From: a virus
DNA: 30,458 bases
Reading direction: 5' to 3' (one strand)
Virus record (IMG/VR): IMGVR_UViG_3300035661_000247
Location: 1-30,458 of that record
Shown here: positions 29,378 to 30,458 of the stretch, piece by piece
How the letters are laid out: each line of letters begins with the position of its first letter
Position numbering within the stretch: position 1 is the stretch's first letter
The notes under the pieces: model-generated
Told to the model about the DNA's origin: nothing
Database searches by the model: none
The model's input: only the letters and a program-made list of their open reading frames with translations
Program-made: the position numbers and the translations under genes

Positions 29378-29391
29378 TGCAATCAATTGCA
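29378..29391. repeat. 14-bp dispersed element, copy 15
   Basis: Exact copy, reading TGCAATCAATTGCA on the plus strand. It begins directly after the stop codon of the 60-residue gene and ends five bases before the -35 box of the ATPase promoter. Confidence 0.95.
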
Positions 29392-29574
29392 TCAAGTTTT
29401 TATCGGCGGCTCACCACATCGGTTCTTCACCTCACGGCCAGTTCGTGTATCCCTGAAAGCGTCCGAGTAGCTTAACACCACTCCTTGGCTAGATGAACGA
29501 CCTGGCGAGAGTTCGAGCACTACCCTCCCGTCTGGGAGCTTAACCTTCAATTTGAACACCTTCTCGTACACCAT
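29392..29574 (-). CDS. Small protein, 60 residues
   Basis: The ATG at 29574 overlaps the thyX stop (TGATG). The product begins MVYEKVFKLKVKLPDGRVVL, a strand-rich start with a LPDG turn, and has a basic C-terminus. The longer open frame upstream lies within thyX in another frame and is rejected. Family not recognised; it is probably translated with thyX. Confidence 0.65.
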   Translation of the reverse strand: MVYEKVFKLKVKLPDGRVVLELSPGRSSSQGVVLSYSDAFRDTRTGREVKNRCGEPPIKT

Positions 29575-30458
29575 CAGGTCAACGCTCTCTTCAGTTGAAG
29601 GATGGATAGTTCCAGCGCCTTCAAGGCGTAAAGGGATGCGCCCCCAAGATCGCACAGGGTCTCGAAGTCGATGTAACACTGGCGGGCCTTGCTGTGCGGC
29701 TCCTTCTCTATCAGCAGCCGAAATCGTCCCGGGTTTGAGATGTAGCTGACCGGCGTGGTCTCATAGGTGGCTATCTCGTCGCGGATGTACCAGAGGGCCT
29801 TGTCAAGGTTTTTAGCGATGCTCTCCTGGAGGGTGAGGCCATACTCCGGCTTCTCGTCACGACGAAACACATACTTGAAGGCGTTGCCAACGTTGAAGTT
29901 CATGCACCGGCATAACTCAATGGCTTCGACACCACTCGGGTGGTTGTTGTAGTGCGCGGCCACTTGAACACCATTCAAGTCAATAATCTTACCAGTGGTG
30001 CCCACCAACTCACGATCAACCGCTTCCGGGGCCGGGGGTGTTTCAAGTTCCGCCAGGGCTGCGTGGGTTACATCCCCACTCATTGGGAGTTCTACTTGGT
30101 TTTCGAGGAAGTCTCGGTACTGACGCCAGCCACGGAAGTTGTGGCAAAAGTTTCCAGTCTCCATCGGGGTTGCTGGGTGCTCAGCGGGGGAGGCGTGCAG
30201 CGGCTCGGCCCCCACCAGCTTATCGTGCAGCTTAACGTCTTCGGTCAGCTTGGAGGGCTTGCCATCGAACGTCAGATACGAGGTGCGGGCGTTGCGTGCC
30301 GTGGACACCTTTACCAGGATGCTGTTGCCGTGCTTGGAGGTTTCCTCCTCCGTGATGTAGGGCAGATGCCACTCACCCTCCTTGAGGAACTTCGGCTTGC
30401 TCCCTCTCATGGCATCACGGATGGCTTTGGCTAGTTCCTGAATCTCCGGCTGGGCATC
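29574..30458 (-). CDS. thyX: Thymidylate synthase ThyX C-terminal part fused to DUF3310, cut by the right edge
   Basis: The frame is open to base 30458, so the start is outside; ATG 30410 is internal. The visible part begins DAQPEIQELAKAIRDAM, then GEWHLPYI, VSTARNARTSYLTFDGKP, HASPAEHPATP and NFRGWRQYRDFLEN, which are the C-terminal half of phage ThyX (FAD-dependent dTMP synthesis); the RHRxxS motif would lie just outside. About 60 Ala/Glu/Pro-rich residues then join it to HYNNHPSGVEAIELCRCMNF and FKYVFRRDEK...LDKALWYIRDE, the phage DUF3310 domain of unknown function. The fusion of the two is unusual to my knowledge. Confidence 0.85.
   Translation of the reverse strand, partial: DAQPEIQELAKAIRDAMRGSKPKFLKEGEWHLPYITEEETSKHGNSILVKVSTARNARTSYLTFDGKPSKLTEDVKLHDKLVGAEPLHASPAEHPATPMETGNFCHNFRGWRQYRDFLENQVELPMSGDVTHAALAELETPPAPEAVDRELVGTTGKIIDLNGVQVAAHYNNHPSGVEAIELCRCMNFNVGNAFKYVFRRDEKPEYGLTLQESIAKNLDKALWYIRDEIATYETTPVSYISNPGRFRLLIEKEPHSKARQCYIDFETLCDLGGASLYALKALELSILQLKRALT

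Noticed and set aside
1-30458. CRISPR array or tandem repeat explanation for the repeated 14-mer
   Set aside because: Copies are 0.8-3.7 kb apart with unrelated sequence and genes between them, without spacers of uniform size.
1-30458. tRNA genes, integrase or transposon
   Set aside because: No cloverleaf with TTCRANNC pattern was noticed, and no integrase or transposase motif was seen among the open frames.

Overview
The window is part of the genome of a tailed, double-stranded DNA bacteriophage with a long tail (tape measure protein, tail tube, tail-assembly chaperones with a frameshift). Every gene I can support lies on the minus strand, so transcription runs from high to low coordinates. 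About 95% of the sequence is coding, and many genes overlap by 1-8 bases (ATGA, GTGA or TGATG junctions). Promoters look like sigma-70 promoters and ribosome binding sites are GGAG-type, which suggests a Gram-negative host, probably a proteobacterium; the host cannot be named from the sequence. I see no tRNA, CRISPR array, integrase or insertion sequence. Both window edges cut through genes.

In transcription order, 30458-14950 is a metabolism, replication and accessory region. It holds ThyX thymidylate synthase fused to a DUF3310 domain (cut by the right edge), an AAA+ ATPase, several small unknown genes, an ATP-dependent DNA ligase, a pyruvate phosphate dikinase-like protein without the usual PEP/pyruvate barrel, a zinc-ribbon/winged-helix protein, a CsrA-like small protein, two related CX5R cysteine phosphatases around an unknown 350-residue protein, three more unknown genes and a family A DNA polymerase. 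Six closely similar promoters (TTGACA, 16-17 bases, TACGAT-like) head the transcription units here, usually followed by a stereotyped CAATGGAGTG ribosome binding site.

The region 14949-1 is the virion module: portal, Mu gpF-like head morphogenesis protein, a 46-residue micro-gene, XkdF-like prohead protease, a scaffold-like protein, major capsid protein, head completion and tail joining proteins, tail tube (apparently frameshifted), tail-assembly chaperones with a T TTT TTT slippery site, tape measure protein and two downstream tail genes.

The most striking feature is not a gene. An identical 14-bp element, TGCAAT-TG-ATTGCA (6-bp inverted arms around a fixed TG/CA centre), occurs 15 times across the window, about once per 2 kb. 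Chance expectation is of the order of 10^-4. Every intergenic gap longer than 75 bp has exactly one copy, several copies sit on or beside promoters, and seven are inside genes in two reading frames. This looks like a genome-wide binding site for a phage- or host-encoded protein, comparable in layout to mycobacteriophage L5 stoperators, though the sequence is different and palindromic.
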